Shown here piece by piece: positions 13,501-25,500 of a stretch of DNA of 64,000 nucleotides (position 1 is its first letter; the number at the start of each line of letters is the position of its first letter). The notes under the pieces are model-generated. The model was not told the origin of the DNA. It saw nothing but the letters and a program-made list of their open reading frames with translations, and did no database searches. Origin of the DNA: Gorsachius magnificus (taxonomy: Eukaryota > Chordata > Aves > Pelecaniformes > Ardeidae); NCBI GenBank assembly GCA_034008185.1, contig CM067081.1, forward strand, positions 25,418,806 through 25,482,805, in the 5' to 3' direction. A program made the position numbers and the translations under genes.

Positions 13501-16500
13501 ACTTTGTAGTTGTGTCACCAGGGTTGATCTGTGAGAAGTCAACTGGCAAAAGAGCAGCTTCCTTTATGGTTTGGAAGCTGATGGGTCTGTTATGCTTTTG
13601 ACAATAAGCTTGATTTTTTTTCTTTCAGGTTCCAATTTTCATTTCACTTAGGAAGATTTCAGAGTTGTCTAACAACACTTATTACACTGCAGTGAAAAAT
13701 TTTTTTTTTTTTTTTCCCATCCACTTCAGAACACTTTTCTGAAGATGATTAGGGTGCTATCTTCACTGTACAGTTAAGGATTCCCTTTGTCGTTTTTCCT
13801 CATAATTCCTTAATATTTGAAACTTCAGTATAATTCCATAAAACTTCCTAGTCTGTAGAATGCTGTAGGTTACAGCTAAAAGTGGGGGAAAAGTGTCTTG
13901 GAAACTAGTTTGTCTCCCTTCAGTAGCAGTTGATAATGTTGTAGGAAAAAAATATACTTACATGTAGTTTTAGCTGGCTGTGAAATTTGTGGTAATCTTT
14001 TTTTTTTTTCCTTCCATTTACTCTGTCTCAGAACTAACTCTTAAGTTGGACTTTGTATATGGAATTTGAAATCTTGTACCAGAAGAATTACTGACGAGGA
14101 AAATAAATGAGATAAAAGTCTGGTTTGGGTAACTTGTTTTGCTTGTAAGGAGCTGTTGGACGATTTTATATCAGCAATGGTTTTACTGAAATCTAAGCTT
14201 CACAGATATCCTGAAATGCAATTATGGGGGGTTTTTTTGTTGTCATGGCCCCTGATTATTACTTTCACAATTACACTGCTATCTTCTGCCTTCCCTGTTC
14301 AGCTGAATGGGAGTAGCAGTTGTCTTATTATTGACTTGCTCCATTCTTTACAATAAGGTGGGAATGACTGCTGAGACTATTCAGAATCAATATGTGATCA
14401 AGGAGATAAAGTGAATTTAATGCTTGCTGTTCATTTTATATTTAAAAATAAAGAGGCTTTAGACGGAAAACAGTTACAGAAAGAACGCAACTGTGCTCTT
14501 TAAGTTATATCGTAGATGGGAAAGTAATAAAAATATTTTACATAAGCATATGTGCGACTGTTACTGTAGGCACAATCTACCTTTTACTTCCTGTAACTAT
14601 CTAGCATTAACTTTGCAGTGGTGGGTTTGATTTCTAACACTGATGTGTTAGCAAAATTATGGGTGCTGACTTGTTGATAATGCATTATGGAATTTTACTC
14701 ACTCAGTATTCAAGTGCAAATGTATAATGTAAAATTTTTACTTAACACGTTTTTCTTTTGTGACTTGCAGACAGATGCCAGCAGTAAAGCTATATTCTCA
14801 AAAGTGATGGTTATAACAAGTAAGTCAGTTGAAGTATCCACGCTGTCTAAAAATTACAGTTTAAATATATTGCTTTCTTGTTTTAAAAATAATTTGAGAT
14901 AAACTTATAACACATAGGTTTTGTAACAGATAAAATTTATAACAAATTATGATAAACATGATGTAACAATATGCTTTAAAGAATTAAGACAGCTGTAAGC
15001 GGGACTACTTCCTTACTGTATAAAGTCTTCAGTTGTGAAGCTTATCATATGACATTGTGGATGCATCTGTTATAGACTAATTCAAAATGTAGATTATCTA
15101 AGGTGTTAAGTGTCTGGTTTAGCATTTATTATAGAATGTATGTTAACTGATGTTAACTAACCCACTAAACTATCTACTGACTTGCCTGTCTTTGAGGAGT
15201 TGGTATTGTAAGTTCTTTTGAGAGAATACAGAACAGTTTGGGTTTCAGTAGCAAGAAGGGACTTTGGAAACTGAAGAACTTCAGTGTAACCCAAACTCTT
15301 GGCACAGAAAAAACCACCAAACCCAAAACAACACTTGTTCTTCTCATCCCAACATGCCAATAGCATTAAAACCAGTATGAAGAAGAAAAATTTGCTTTAC
15401 AGTTCTGAAATTTTGTTTTTAAATCAACCTTTTTTTTTTTTTTTAAAAAAAGGTTGATTTAAAACCAAAATTAAAACAAAGAAACCCTGTTCTGGTAAAA
15501 AAGATGCTACTTAAGGCTTTGTACATTTTTGAAAAAATGTGGAGGGAAAAGCAAATTTTGCTGCCTAGTTGGTTGTGTTCCAAATCCTTTTTTCTTTTTA
15601 TTTATAATATAAAAGTTGATCGGTCTGTAATTTTTCTGATTCTTTTAGTTCTGGGTTGCATTAAAAAAAAAAAATCCAGCAAAACAATTACTTAGTAGAA
15701 CTTGTTTCGAACTAACTATTCTGTAGTCCTGTACCATTTTCTACACCAACTTTGCTTAACACCTACTGTACCAAAACCATGGAACATCTTTAGTATACTG
15801 ACACTTTGCTAATAATTTGTCCTGTTAGAATATAAACTGGAAATGTAAAATTAATATATAGTTGAAAAAAAATAATTTTTAAAGCTTTTTTTTAAATGTT
15901 GCAAGCCCTTGTAAAGCTTATGTTTAGTGAAGGAGTAACTTAGCAAAAACATCCTTTTGGTGTTTTTCTCACTTGTCGTATCGGGTGATCTATTTACATA
16001 GTATATTTTTCTGTGCAGTATAGACTTGGCATTCTGAGGTCAACTTCAGCTGTTTATATTATTAACAAGAACAAGCAGACTTACTGGAAAATGAGTGTGA
16101 AGGGAGAAGAAAGCAATAGCCAGGGGAGGTGTATGGATATACAAATTTTTAGAAATCGGTGTCCTCATAGACACATCTGCACATGTTAAGATGTTTTGTG
16201 CTTTTTGTTTTGTGTTTTCCCCCCCACCCCTTTTGGTTAACTTAAACACACATAGAAACTTTCTTGATGTGTCATTTCAAACTTGTGTAACTTATAGTTC
16301 TGATACTTATGATACTTATTAGAATAAATAGTGATTCCTTTTGCTTATTTAAAGGAAACCTTCCTGATCCAGGGAAAGCTCAAGATTTCATGAAAAAGTT
16401 CACACAAGTTCTAGAAGATGATGAAAAAATAAGAAGTCAGTTAGAAATGCTTGTTAGTCCAACATGTTCTTGCAAACAGGCTGAAGGATGTGTGGTAAGA

Positions 16501-19500
16501 ATTACTCTTAAAATATGTGAATATTTCTGGAACTGAATTGATTATAAATTTAATTGAAACTTACATTGCAGAGGGAAATAACAAAGAAGTTGGGCAATCC
16601 AAAACAACCAACAAATCCTTTCCTGGAAATGATAAAGTTTCTTCTTGAGAGAATTGCTCCTGTGCACATTGACACTGAATCCATCAGGTACTCCGTGTGT
16701 GTGTGTGTGTGTGTGAAATCGGGGTTTCTAATTTCACCTTTAAGCAAAGCAGTAATGGATTGGGTGGGTGTGGTTTAAGGCCTGGTGACCTGCAGTATTT
16801 TCTTCTGTTTCCCTTTGCTTAGGGTTTTTTTGTCTCTTCGTTCAGAATGTAGCTACACAAACAATTGATTTGTCATTCAGCACAGCCGGGACAGCCTGTC
16901 AGTAGAAATGGATCTGTTGCTGATGGGGCAAGTTGGTTTGTGACTGACTTATTATAAAATAAATTTCTGTCCGTGGCTATTCAAAAACTTCATTAAAGCT
17001 TTCCACCCAGTATAGTAACTCATAGTGATGTGAACAGTAATATAACTGAGGAAGTAAAGATTGTGGTGATGAGGCATCAAGACTTTAAGGAAGAGTAAGC
17101 CAGTGAAGTTATGGGGAGGAAGTAATTGCTGGAATGGTCATTCAAAGCTGTATTTGAGAGCTGTGGTACCTTATTAGAGACAACTAGATCTAAATTCTGG
17201 TAAATTCTTAACTTTTCATTCCAACTATAGTAATTGATTTTTTTTTTTTAAGTACTTGAGCTTTTCACTTTCTGCCTGTCACATACGCAATGTAATGGAG
17301 CCATTGAGATTTCACTTAAAAATCTGTTTCAAAAACATTACTCTTAACAAGATTTTTCTTTTGATCTTGGATGAAGTACAATGTGTAGTTAGATTTTGTA
17401 CTTTAAATTTGAAAGTGCATTTTTTCAAATTCACAGAAGCAATATAAAATGTACATTTAAACTAATGTTCAAATGTGGCACTAAGTTGCAATTCTTATTT
17501 CGCAATCCACCTACTGACTGACCTCCATACACTATACAAGAAAAAAAAAGTGTAGTAAAAAGCACCTATTTTTAGTTTTGACGCAGGACTGACCTTCTTC
17601 CATCTTTGTAAAGTTTCACTAAACTTCTGCTTCATTTCGGAGACTGTCAGACTGTTTGGTTTTTTTAATAGATGTCTAATTGGGGCAGAAAAAAAGAAAC
17701 TGGAAGTCTGATTATGCGGTCTCTCCCTTGATTTGCTACCAGGGTTTTTGGGTTTTGACTGGTATTTGGTGGGGTTTTTTGCGTTGGGTTTTTTGGGGGG
17801 GTTGGGTTTTTTTCAGTATAATTATTGTTTACAGGATGTACTAAAGGAATATTATGAATATTGTTCAGGCCTTGGTAGGGAAGCTGCCTGCACCACTTGC
17901 TGATAGGATCATTTGGATAATCACCATTTCCCTTCCTAGGGTACAGTGTAAGGAAAAAAAAAAGTATTACTTTTAAGGTGAAATATAATGGAGATGAGTC
18001 TTTTAAATTTTTCATCAACTGTTTGAACAGCTGTTTAGTGGTTATTTTTTCTCTCGGTTGTAGACTAAACATTATAAACAGTTATTTTCCATCAATTACT
18101 AAGAATACACAGCAGCTAGTAACCTCAGCATAATTCTTGCCTGAAATTGTTGCTTGTAATGCTCAAATTGTTTTCTTATTTTGGTCATGCTGTGGGAGTA
18201 ATGTGTCTGTAATAGTTCTTAATTCATGATGGATAAACATTTTTGAACTTAATGCTTTATAAGATTTGATTTAGATGGGAGATGAGGGCAACCAGATTAG
18301 GTATGTAGTTGACTTACATTTGGTTTATAAAAAACTTACATTTTTAATGTTTTAAATAAGTTTATTAAATAAGCTTACATCTTAAACTTATGAAAACAGT
18401 CATACAAGGTGGAATTGCAGTAAATATAAGGACATGTTTTTGTTTTCTTCTTCAGTGCCCTTATCAAGCAAGTAAACAAGTCTATAGATGGAACAGCTGA
18501 TGATGAAGATGAGGGTGTACCTACTGACCAGGCAATCAGAGCAGGTCTTGAATTGCTTAAGGCAAGTATACTCCTGGTCATCAGTAAGCATGTGAAACTT
18601 TCTGAAGCAACTTTGTTAAAATAAATTTTTAATTAGCACTTTATCTTTAGTCATAAGCATGTGGTGGCTATCTGGAAGAATACTGGGGTTTTTTTTGTTC
18701 TCTATGCTCATCTTATGTGGCACATAAGTAAGATTATCTTAAATAGAAGTTTTTCTGGAAGTCAAAAAGAATTGCATGTGTGACATCAGCAGCTGAATTT
18801 TGATCATTAGAGTGCAAATTCAGTGGTTTGTGAATATAGTTATACTACTTTTGGAACTGTACTTGTGTATCAGTACAATACTGTGGTTTCCCAAGTTCCT
18901 CATAAATTGGGGTCTTATCTATTTCAACTGTGTAATCTTTGAGACTCAGTTAACATAGAAAACCCCATCAAGATGCATTTCTGGGGACATTGTACAAAAT
19001 TTCTTACTCTTTTCCTCCTAGGAAAAAGGGAGAACAGGGCTGAGCACTGTTATTTACAAGTACTGTTAAAAGCATGAAACTTTTTAAATGCAACTATGTA
19101 GGACTTTTAGTTTCACTTAGGGCTTTTAGCCTAAAGTGTTTGACAGAAACTGTGTAGTGTCATCTTTGTCTGTACCTGCACAGGACGGTACTTGTGCCAT
19201 AGTACCACCTCAGTTATATGATAGCGTTGGGAGTAGTCCAACTGTGGGTTGACTTCAGAGGCCTCAAAATCTAAAGAGCTCCCATGCAGAAGTTTTCAGA
19301 ATACTTTCATCAGCTAAGGGCCTAGTAGATTCATCTGAGAGCATGTGATTCTTTAGCCAGATGTGCATGTTTAGATAAAAGTGCAAAAAAACAGTAGCGC
19401 AAAGATGAATCTGAGTAAGAATGAATCATGAAGGAGTACATATTTGAAAGAAGGCTCCCAGGTCAATATTTACATATTCATATGAACTAGCATGACACAT

Positions 19501-22500
19501 TTAAGGAAGAGGAGTAGGATCGTCCTGAAGAAAGCTGTCTGTACATCATGAGAAGAATCCAGAAAGGACAAGTATAGGAGTCTAGAAAAGGGAGTGCCAT
19601 ACAATGAAGTGGGGAGGAAGTGAAAGTAGAAAACTACATGTGAAGAAGTTTCTAGATTTTTAAAATAGTTTCTTTGCTACATGTCAGAATATTATATGGA
19701 AAGAGGCGGATAATCAATGGCCACTTAAAAGTGAAGAGAAGGTAAACTTTCAGTGAAGATCAAAGGAGGATTTTTTTTTTTAACATGGGAGGGCCGTCAT
19801 ACTTCAAGACAGAATCCAAGAATCTGAAGGAGTGGTACAGAATCCGGTAAGCTGCTAAGCTGCTGTGGAAAGCTTGAGGGACTAGAGAACCTATGGGGTA
19901 TGTCTATATTACTATTTTAGAGTTAGGAACTTCCCTTCAGAGCACAACCAGTTCCATTTAGCAAACAAGCATGAAGTCTGGGAGCACACAAGCTAGATTT
20001 CTTTTAAAGAAACAAGATTATGAGATGAGCTTCAGAAGCATATGTCATGTTGCAGTGGCTAAAGTGGCTTCAGTCAGTCTAGAAATACTCTGAAGTAACA
20101 CCCCCAAAATGTGAATATTGCTTCTTTAACATCAGTTGTGTCTCTCTTATGACCTACTTCTGCTGTAACCTAGTACTTGCTAATATAGATGTAGCCACTG
20201 AGAAGTACATGTTCACAATAACAGAAGAAATTGAGACTGGAGAAATAAGTTAAAACTGATGAGATCATGTATGAAGGCAGAGACGTTTAGGAGGTACTAA
20301 AAAATGTCAGGAAAAAAGTGGATCATCTGACGAAAACAGGCAGAGTACTATAAATATTCCAGTGCGGCAGTGGAAAATGAGTCTTGATGGAATGTTCTGT
20401 ATAAGTGGACCTTTAAAAAATATTAACACAGCTTTCATCTTATTTTGGCAGGTACTTTCATTTACGCACCCTATCTCATTTCATTCAGCTGAAACTTTTG
20501 AATCTCTCCTGGCTTGCTTGAAAATGGATGATGAAAAAGTGGCAGAAGCTGCATTACAAATTTTCAAAAATACAGGAAGTAAAATTGAAGAAGACTTTCC
20601 TCATATACGATCGTAAGTTGTGTGTCTTACTCTGTTTGAATAGTGTTCTTTGCTATATGGGATTTTGCAAGTTCCTTTTACATGCTATAGCATTATCCTG
20701 CATTCTTTTGAAGGAAAAGTATTACTTCAGGTAAAGCTGGAAAGAGATTTGAATGACTTCAAAATGCGGTGGTTTTTGAAGAATGGAAGTGAAATGTAGT
20801 GACAGCTGATATGTCACTGATACTACTATAATTTTTACCGTTGCCATTCAGAATTACTTGGGGTTTTTTCCTAAATTAAATATATTGCAATGTAAAAACA
20901 TTCTTTGTAATTCAATGGGGTTATGTAGAAAGAATATTTCCAAAAGAGCATTTAATAACTTGTGCAGATTTGTTTGTTTGTTTTGCTACATGATGTTTTA
21001 TCAACAAAAACCAGTTTGCTTTTTTTACTTGAAAGTCATGTAAACAACCCTTCTTTGCTTTCTTTGAAGAAATTGCCAAGACCAGGAGAATTAGCACTTT
21101 TGTAGAGGTGCTGAGTTCTGTATGTGTATATCTGTACTTTTTTGCTACCTTGATATTTTGGTGGATTTTCAATTTGTAAAGAGGTACTTATCTCTTTCTT
21201 TTTTAAAGTGCTTTGCTTCCAGTGTTGCATCATAAAGCTAAAAAAGGACCCCCTCGTCAAGCCAAGTATGCTATTCACTGCATCCATGCAATATTTTCCA
21301 GCAAAGAAACACAGTTTGCACAGATATTTGAGGTAAAACTGAAATATTTCAGTTACTTTTTATTAATCTTTTATATTGCATATGTAAACTAAGGGATATA
21401 GTGGCAATTTATATGGCAAGTTGTATCAAATTTAGGAAATATGTTTCTCCCCCTTTCCCTTTGTTCTCATACAGTTTGGTCTCAAAAGTGGTAGCAGAGG
21501 GTGTTTTTTAGTATCCTATGATCCATCATGTTTAGGGTTATTTATTTTAACAGACGATAGAGTAAAACAGTGTTGGACTGTGTGCTAGAACCATGAACTA
21601 TTCACGGAAAGAGGAATCACTCCTCACCCCTGTCGGGACTGGACCAAAGTATTTAAATGGTTACAGAACTTATGGAAAACTGAGTTATGGTAGAGACTAA
21701 TTAAATAGATTTTATAGTTATAACTGCAAATGTACTTTTTAAGTAGTGCCCATAAGCCTTTTATCTTGAAGGCTGAATCCTAGTCCATTACTGAAACTGC
21801 CATCTTGAGATGAATAGGCCCACTTCTTCAAGAAAACAGGCTTTTTATCCATTGTTTCCCAAATAGTCCTGCTTGAGCTGCCACTTTTTGGACTACACAG
21901 ATGTGATAAACATTTTCTCTGTCTTGATTTTTCTTCTGATTTGTAGAAGTCTTGTAGGGTTGGTGAATGCATCTTTAAATAGTCAGTAGTTCATTTAAAA
22001 TTGTATTTCTGTAACAAGTTGTCCATGTCTATTTCAGAACTCACACACACCAAACACACACACACCCCCAATAAGACACAGATGACATCAGTAACACCTG
22101 AATTTGTTGCCTTTTTCTAGCCACTGCATAAAAGTTTGGATCCGAGCAATTTTGAGCATCTCATTACGCCGTTGGTTACTATTGGCCATATAGCCATGCT
22201 AGCACCTGATCAGTTTGCTGCCCCTTTGAAATCTTTGGTTGCCACTTTTATTGTTAAAGATTTGCTAATGAATGATAGGGTAAGTATTTTTCTCGTGTGA
22301 AGATTCTGCTTCTCCTCTAGTATGATACTGAGCAAGTCTTTGTGAAAATTTTTGGCTTGTTGGTTATTTTTCTGTATGGTTGTCTTTGAATTTCCACATA
22401 TACTGTTTAACTCAATTGAAAACACACAGTACAGGAAAGGAGGTACTACTAATCTGGTAGTCCTTACAAAAGCGGCAAGCATATAGCACAGCATTTGATC

Positions 22501-25500
22501 ACTTTATGGCTTACCTTTTGTTAAAAATGGGAAAATTATTATTGATTTCACTGACAGTCTCTTGTCTTGAGCAAGCAAGTTGTGATTTTTTTTTTTTTTT
22601 TTTTTAGGAAGTAGAAGCATTTGAAACTAAAATACACTGTTTAAATGGAAGACTGAATTTTAATTCTAATACTTCTTTATTAATAGTGATTATGAAGTGA
22701 AAAAATAGCTTGTGCGCTGTCAGCCATTGTTTAGGGAAAGATTTACTGTCTGAAACTATGCGCTTGAGGTTCCAATCTACTGGGTATGGAGACTAGAAAT
22801 TATTTTCAAAGCAATGGCTTTTACACTCTAAAGAAATAGTTTTCAGGTAACAACAACAACAAAACCCCCTTTGCTACTGTTAAATTTGCTGATACTTGAA
22901 TAGTGAGGTAAAAACAGTATCTCACTTCTGTAATGATTATTTCTATAAAATACAGAAGCCATAAAGCTAACCAGTGAGTGCTGCTGTATTCTTCTCGGAA
23001 GCAAACAGGAAAGAGGAGATTACAGCAGGTTTCACTGAATAATAACAGCAGTGTAACAAAATGTAATGTTTGGTTTAGCTTCCAGGAAAAAAGACAACAA
23101 AACTTTGGGTCCCGGATGAAGAAGTGTCTCCTGAAACACTTGTTAAAGTAAGTAGCACTTACTCTATTTTCCTATGATTGTGTGTATAATACTTAATAAA
23201 TACCTGGATTCCTAAAGCTGTCAACTGTTTTTTCTGTTTCCTTGTCACCTAATAGAAGTAACCTAGTTGCCTAATAGAAGTAACTATTTTAAAATTGAGA
23301 ATCTTATCAGAATACACACTTTTGGATTGCCAGAAGAAACAAATTTTGCTTTTGGCAACATCTACTTTTTTTACTTTTGTAAATAAATTTACATGTACGC
23401 TTTATTGACTTTTTAAGTTTTAACTTATTATATGCTTAGGTTTGATGTGCAACACTTAAGTATTCCAGATATTATCACAGTTAAAGTATTTTTTGTCTCT
23501 TCTGTTTAATATAGGAGTAAAATACCATAGAGACTTTGTTTAAAGTCTTCCCTTTTTCTTTTGAATTTTTAGGAAAGAAGCTTTCCTAAAAATTTTCCAA
23601 GAAACTTTCAACTGAATAAAGAAAAAATTGTTCTTGGATTCCTCATTTTCCTCAAATGAATAAATGTGCTACATAGCTTTTCTGTGTACAATGTGTGTTA
23701 GAGAAAAACCTAGATTAAAAAAAAAAAAACCCAAACCTTTAAAATAGTAGGGGTTTGGTTGGGTTTTTTTACTCTAGTAATCTCAAGCTTGTTCTTTTCT
23801 TGGAGTAAGTTTATGAATATGATTTCTGGGCTTGGTAATAGATATTGTCACTCAATTTTTCACTCAATCAGAAATAGACTTATACTGTGGAAAATACATC
23901 CTATGTCTATATTTGGGTTTAAATGCCCTTTCTTCTGAAGAGGGATAGATTATGCTTTCACATTTTCTTTCAGAATTAGAAAGATGCATGTACTTTGTAG
24001 CATGCTGTTTCTAAGTTAATTATAGCAGTCATTTAATTTCCAGTGCCTTTTGAATAAAGTGCTCTTATGGTTTTAAGAAGTTCTTTGCCTTCTCTCTTGG
24101 AGTTGTTAAACTCTTTGCAGCATAATACCTCCTTCTCTGATGGTTTAGTAAGTACTTTGTTTCCAGCTTGGTAGAGAGTTCATTACTGGAAATGCTCAAT
24201 TGTGTTTGGAGTTGATTTGTTAGCTTTTCGTTCATTTGACTACAGCAAGGATATTTTTTGTGTTTCTGCTGTTCCATAGTTACACAGTACACTCCAAAAA
24301 CTGTTAAAAGAATGCATGTTTGTTTTGATTTCATAAACTGTTAGTTTAAAATAGACATGATTTTGCTTCGGTGATTATATGTAGCAAATATTAATTGTTT
24401 TTCTTTTTTTTTTTTTTTTTTTTTAATGGTTCGTGAAACTATAATATCTCCCTAAAATGCATTTTGGTGTTGATAAAACTTAATTAATTGACTTATAGAA
24501 AATCTTAAGGCAGTTTAGAGTTGAAGCCAAGCCTGAAAGCTGTACGAAGCACTTATTGGCAAGTGAAAACAGGTTATTGTGAAAATTGATCTGCAGATTT
24601 AATTAGCATTTATTACCACTGAGAAGCCTATATTTAATGACTGCTGCAGGCCACACCATTAGTTTATAAACGAATCTCTCTGACAATGTATTTTTCTTTA
24701 CTCTGGTTTTAAAAGCCTTTTTTAAAAGTCTCCCTTTGTAACATAACTGTATAATATATCTAATGGGGATCTTAAAACTAGCAAGTTTAAGTATGAGAGG
24801 GGGAAGAACTGATTAAGACAAAATTATAGTATTATCCAGCCTAACAGATGTAGACTGATATAGGCTAGGCTTAGCTTTGGATGCTAAACCTTAAATGAAA
24901 TTATGTCTGTAGAAAAATGCTTCAGTGCAGTATTAAATATGAATTGGTTTAATTACTGTTTGAGTTAGACTTGAATTCCTATGCCTGGCACTTGAATGTC
25001 TGGTCTAAAGCTCTTGACAGTGACCAGTACTGAATACTTCTGTGCGATGTGCAGTGGATTGAGACTTAGGTAGTAGCAGTGATATTCTTGTTTCCTTCTA
25101 TGTACGCTGCAATAAAAAGTTTCTTGTCCTGTTTCTCTAGCTGTACTTTAAGTGGACATTGTTTTATTTTTCTCTACTGCACAAGCCTGTGTGTTCTATG
25201 GTATTTCTGCAGCATTTGTGGCTCAGAAAACTCAAGTAGTAGAAACCTGAGCTAGCTCTTGTCATAATGTTGATGCAGTAGCTCTTGCCCTAATGTTGAT
25301 GTAGCAGGAAGACTGTTTCTAGGATCAGCACATGGGATGGGAGCCCATTATACTTTTGCAGTGGAGGCATGATGATAACCTCTAGATCAGAGAAAAGGGT
25401 TATAACTATCTGTTGATTATTTTTAGTTGTTAATTTTATTCTTAAAAATTAATACTTATTTACTACTAACAGTTTATGTAAAGCTAGTAGTTAACTGGGG

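Larger units (their letters stand above)
16688..18455 (+). other. PDS5B intron between exons 9 and 10
   Basis: Contains the donor-proximal GT repeat (16695-16715) and a G/T-rich tract (17741-17815). The rest is unremarkable. Confidence 0.85.

Noticed and set aside
15430..15451. Hairpin with T run as a bacterial-type terminator
   Set aside because: The context is a vertebrate intron; rho-independent termination does not apply.
17665..18072. 135-codon open frame on the minus strand
   Set aside because: Its Pro/Thr/Lys-rich middle is the translation of the G/T-rich low-complexity tract; no domain or start context supports a gene.
22586..22640. Possible extra exon after the T20 tract with AG
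   Set aside because: Following sequence has stops in short order and no PDS5B similarity; exons 13 and 14 already join in phase.
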